Assembly: GCA_002402315.1 (NCBI GenBank)
Contig: DHFP01000252.1
Location: 22,928 to 31,206, forward strand
Length of the DNA stretch: 8,279 nucleotides
Direction of reading: 5' to 3'
From: Clostridiales bacterium UBA4821
GTDB lineage: Bacteria; Bacillota; Clostridia; Acetivibrionales; UBA4821
The stretch's first letter is position 1; every line of letters begins with the position of its first letter. Below, piece by piece: positions 6,354 through 8,279 of this stretch. The notes under the pieces are model-generated. The model saw nothing but the letters and a program-made list of their open reading frames with translations. It did not search any database and was not told the origin of the DNA. The position numbers were made by a program, and so were the translations under genes.

Positions 6354-7267
6354 GTTTAAAGGATTTAAAATTTAAATTTAGAAATGGAGATATAAGCAAA
6401 TGTGACTATATAAATGAAATGCATAAAAAACATAAACATTTGTTTGAATATGCTGAATTTATTAAAAATACGGATATTGCAAAAATCGAGATAACTGATG
6501 ATTTTATTGTTATGATATCACGGTATACAGGCGTAAAGCTATTTTGTGATAAAAATGATAAAAGATTTGTCCCAATTGAAATTCTGAATTTTGATGCCTA
6601 TGAAAAAACCGAATTTGAGATGGTATTAAAGCTAATAGAGGAGAAATTTACTGTTTTTGATATAGGTGCCAATATTGGATGGTATTCTATTAATATATCT
6701 AAAGCAATTAAAGATGTAAGAGTATTTGCATTTGAACCGGTACAAGAGACTTTTGAATTTCTGAAAAAGAATATTGAAATGAATAATATATCAAATACTC
6801 AAATATTCAATTTTGGCTTTTCGAATAAGGAAAGGGAATTAATATTTTATTATGACCCGGAGAATTCTGGTAATGCATCAGCTGCTAACCTTTCAAAATC
6901 TAACAAGGTTAAGGAAAAAAAATGTTTTGTAAAGAGAATGGATGATTTTGTCATTGAAAAGGGGTTGATAGTTGATTTTATCAAGTGTGATGTAGAAGGT
7001 GCAGAATTAATGGTTTTTCAAGGAGGAACTGAAACTATAAAAAAGCATAAACCGATTATTTATACAGAAATGTTAAGGAAATGGTCTGAAAAATTCAATT
7101 ACTATCCTAATGATGTTATTAATTTGCTTAGTTGTCAAGGTTACGGATGTTTTGTTGCAAAGGATGATAAATTGGTTGAGTTTACCGAAATGAACGATAG
7201 GACAACTGAGACTAATTTTTTCTTTTTACACAAAGAAAAACATCAATCTTATATAAATAACAGTTAA
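6350..7267 (+). CDS. FkbM-family S-adenosylmethionine methyltransferase
   Basis: This 305-residue protein has an N-terminal region of about 95 residues with no recognised motif, then a Rossmann-type methyltransferase core. Motif I is VFDIGANIGWYS (102-113), binding S-adenosylmethionine; FEP (128-130) supplies the acidic residue of motif II; MDDF (197-200) and IKCDVEGAEL (211-220) are characteristic of the FkbM family (Methyltransf_21), which mostly O-methylates sugars or polyketide-type hydroxyls. There is no signal peptide or membrane segment, so it should be cytoplasmic. It is the last gene of the operon and likely methylates the sugar made by the upstream enzymes or the glycan carrying it (inference). 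It is visibly more AT-rich than the four genes before it (heavy use of AAA, AAT, ATT), which could reflect separate acquisition. It ends 19 nt from the convergent right-hand gene, and no terminator hairpin is seen between them. Confidence 0.88.
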   Translation: MSLKDLKFKFRNGDISKCDYINEMHKKHKHLFEYAEFIKNTDIAKIEITDDFIVMISRYTGVKLFCDKNDKRFVPIEILNFDAYEKTEFEMVLKLIEEKFTVFDIGANIGWYSINISKAIKDVRVFAFEPVQETFEFLKKNIEMNNISNTQIFNFGFSNKERELIFYYDPENSGNASAANLSKSNKVKEKKCFVKRMDDFVIEKGLIVDFIKCDVEGAELMVFQGGTETIKKHKPIIYTEMLRKWSEKFNYYPNDVINLLSCQGYGCFVAKDDKLVEFTEMNDRTTETNFFFLHKEKHQSYINNS

Positions 7268-7286
7268 CATCCAATACCCATTCTGA

Positions 7287-8279
7287 CTACTTATAATTAA
7301 TATTATTTATAAACATTTGAGTTATATTATGCGTTAGGTTCACTACCTTTTCCATGTCGTCATAACTATAGTATGGTTCAAAATGACCGGTTGCCATTTG
7401 TTTAAAGAAATTTTCATACATCTTATCGTGACCTTTATCGCGCCTGATTTTTACCTTGGTAATAACGCGGCCTTTATCCAGAATAGTCATTTTCAAAAAG
7501 TCGTTGATTATTATGGTTGTATCGCCAAATCTGATTTCATAGTTTTCCTGAACTCCTCTTAAAGAATTTCCTTCTTCGCTTACCATAATATTTACCAATG
7601 ACCCATCGCTTAAAGATATGCCTAATGCTAAAGAATCTTTATTTATATTGGAGTTTAATAATGTAATTTCGGATATCTCGTATGGGAGCCAGTATACGAT
7701 CAAGTCCAGCCAGTGACAAAGATTCCCTGTTATCCTTGTGCCTTGATTGGCCCAAAGATACCAATGGTTGCTATTGATTTTAACTTCCTTGATATTAATA
7801 CTTATGAATTTTGGTTCTTGAGAATTCTGCAAAAGTTTTTTTACCACATCAACCCAGTCTATATACCTTCTATTGAACCCGACTTCTATTTTTGCTCCTT
7901 TTTGGATTAATTCCTTTACAATGGTTAATTGTTCTTTTTCAACAACAACAGGTTTTTCAATAAAAATAGAACTGTTTTTATTAGCTTCATAAATCGCTTT
8001 TGCAATTTCTGCATGGGTTGAATGATAGGTAGCAATAATAGCGACCGGATTAACAACATCTCTTAAACTATCGAGAATATTCCTATGATCGGCTGCATAG
8101 CAGGAAAAACCGTTTTTTCGTGCAATATATTCAGCCAGTCCGGCATTGTAATCAACCAGCATGTATTTATTAACATGACGTATTTGAGGGATAACGTAGC
8201 TTCTAACATAATCACCGCAGCCAAGGATAATCAGATTCTTATTGAATTTATTTTGAGACAAGGGGACGGTTCTGCTGTC
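7287..8279 (-). CDS. Gfo/Idh/MocA-family oxidoreductase, probably 5'-partial
   Basis: The frame is open through the right edge. A TTG at 8261 (complement) could start a 324-residue protein but has no ribosome binding site, and the codons upstream come from the edge repeat. Numbering from that TTG: the Rossmann loop is ILGCGD (12-17), lacking the third glycine; EKP (102-104) is the family hallmark; EVGFNRRY (126-133) and GNLCHWLDL (179-187), with H183 in the catalytic position, lie in the second domain. The family performs NAD(P)-dependent redox on sugars or sugar nucleotides. FNRRY and the overall pattern resemble the C-terminal half of bi-domain Zn-dehydrogenase/Gfo oxidoreductases, whose N-terminal half is the gene type at the left edge. 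Either this is a broken or split half, or a stand-alone protein with a repeat near its start. It converges on the operon and is more AT-rich than the operon's first genes. Confidence 0.82.
   Translation of the reverse strand, partial: DSRTVPLSQNKFNKNLIILGCGDYVRSYVIPQIRHVNKYMLVDYNAGLAEYIARKNGFSCYAADHRNILDSLRDVVNPVAIIATYHSTHAEIAKAIYEANKNSSIFIEKPVVVEKEQLTIVKELIQKGAKIEVGFNRRYIDWVDVVKKLLQNSQEPKFISINIKEVKINSNHWYLWANQGTRITGNLCHWLDLIVYWLPYEISEITLLNSNINKDSLALGISLSDGSLVNIMVSEEGNSLRGVQENYEIRFGDTTIIINDFLKMTILDKGRVITKVKIRRDKGHDKMYENFFKQMATGHFEPYYSYDDMEKVVNLTHNITQMFINNINYK
8257..8279. repeat. Edge repeat with GGGGACGGTTCT core (right copy)
   Basis: GGGGACGGTTCT at 8262-8273 is the perfect inverse of 7-18. 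The 23-nt block starts GACA and ends TGTC, so its ends are complementary to each other. It is read in frame into the oxidoreductase (D-S-R-T-V-P-L-S before the conserved sequence), as if it had been inserted at the 5' end or in a linker. Confidence 0.55.

Noticed and set aside
7268..7286. Bidirectional terminator between the convergent genes
   Set aside because: The 19-nt gap contains no stem-loop followed by a T-run on either strand.

Overview
The window looks like chromosomal DNA from a low-GC Firmicute, most likely class Clostridia. This rests on AT-rich codon use, strong AGGAG-type ribosome binding sites, TTG and GTG starts, and a GGGGACGGTTCT motif at both edges that I recall as a dispersed repeat in clostridial genomes. 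It is a surface-carbohydrate or sugar-nucleotide type locus. I see no RNA genes, CRISPR array, phage genes or transposase.

Layout. Positions 1-1172 (minus strand) hold the zinc-type dehydrogenase part of an oxidoreductase that runs off the left edge. Positions 1173-1368 are a divergent intergenic region with a small palindrome-bounded element. From 1369 to 7267 five plus-strand genes read as one operon: acylating acetaldehyde dehydrogenase, 4-hydroxy-2-oxovalerate aldolase, a thiamine-diphosphate enzyme of the acetolactate synthase type, an NAD-dependent sugar epimerase/dehydratase, and an FkbM-type methyltransferase. The last three are tightly coupled; both downstream junctions overlap by 4 nt. 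The gap between the first two genes is filled by a 160-bp self-complementary, MITE-like element that also supplies the end of the dehydrogenase gene. Positions 7287-8279 (minus strand) hold a Gfo/Idh/MocA-type oxidoreductase whose frame is open to the right edge.

How the genes may work together (inference). The dehydrogenase-aldolase pair is the classical channelling pair of aromatic meta-cleavage, but no ring-cleavage, hydratase or decarboxylase gene is present. Beside a ThDP carboligase-like enzyme and a nucleotide-sugar short-chain dehydrogenase, the pair is better read biosynthetically: acetyl-CoA to acetaldehyde, condensation with pyruvate to a 4-hydroxy-2-oxoacid, then ThDP-dependent decarboxylation and transfer of the acyl unit to a keto sugar. 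The result would be a branched-chain sugar, by analogy with yersiniose formation by YerE. The epimerase would prepare or finish the sugar and the methyltransferase decorate it.

Edges. The two edge genes resemble the N-terminal and C-terminal halves of the known bi-domain (Zn-dehydrogenase plus Gfo/Idh/MocA) oxidoreductases. They point the same way, and each breaks at the same 12-bp repeat in opposite orientation. This could mean a repeat insertion into a domain linker with a circular or tandem arrangement, two gene copies, or simply a contig that ended at repeats.
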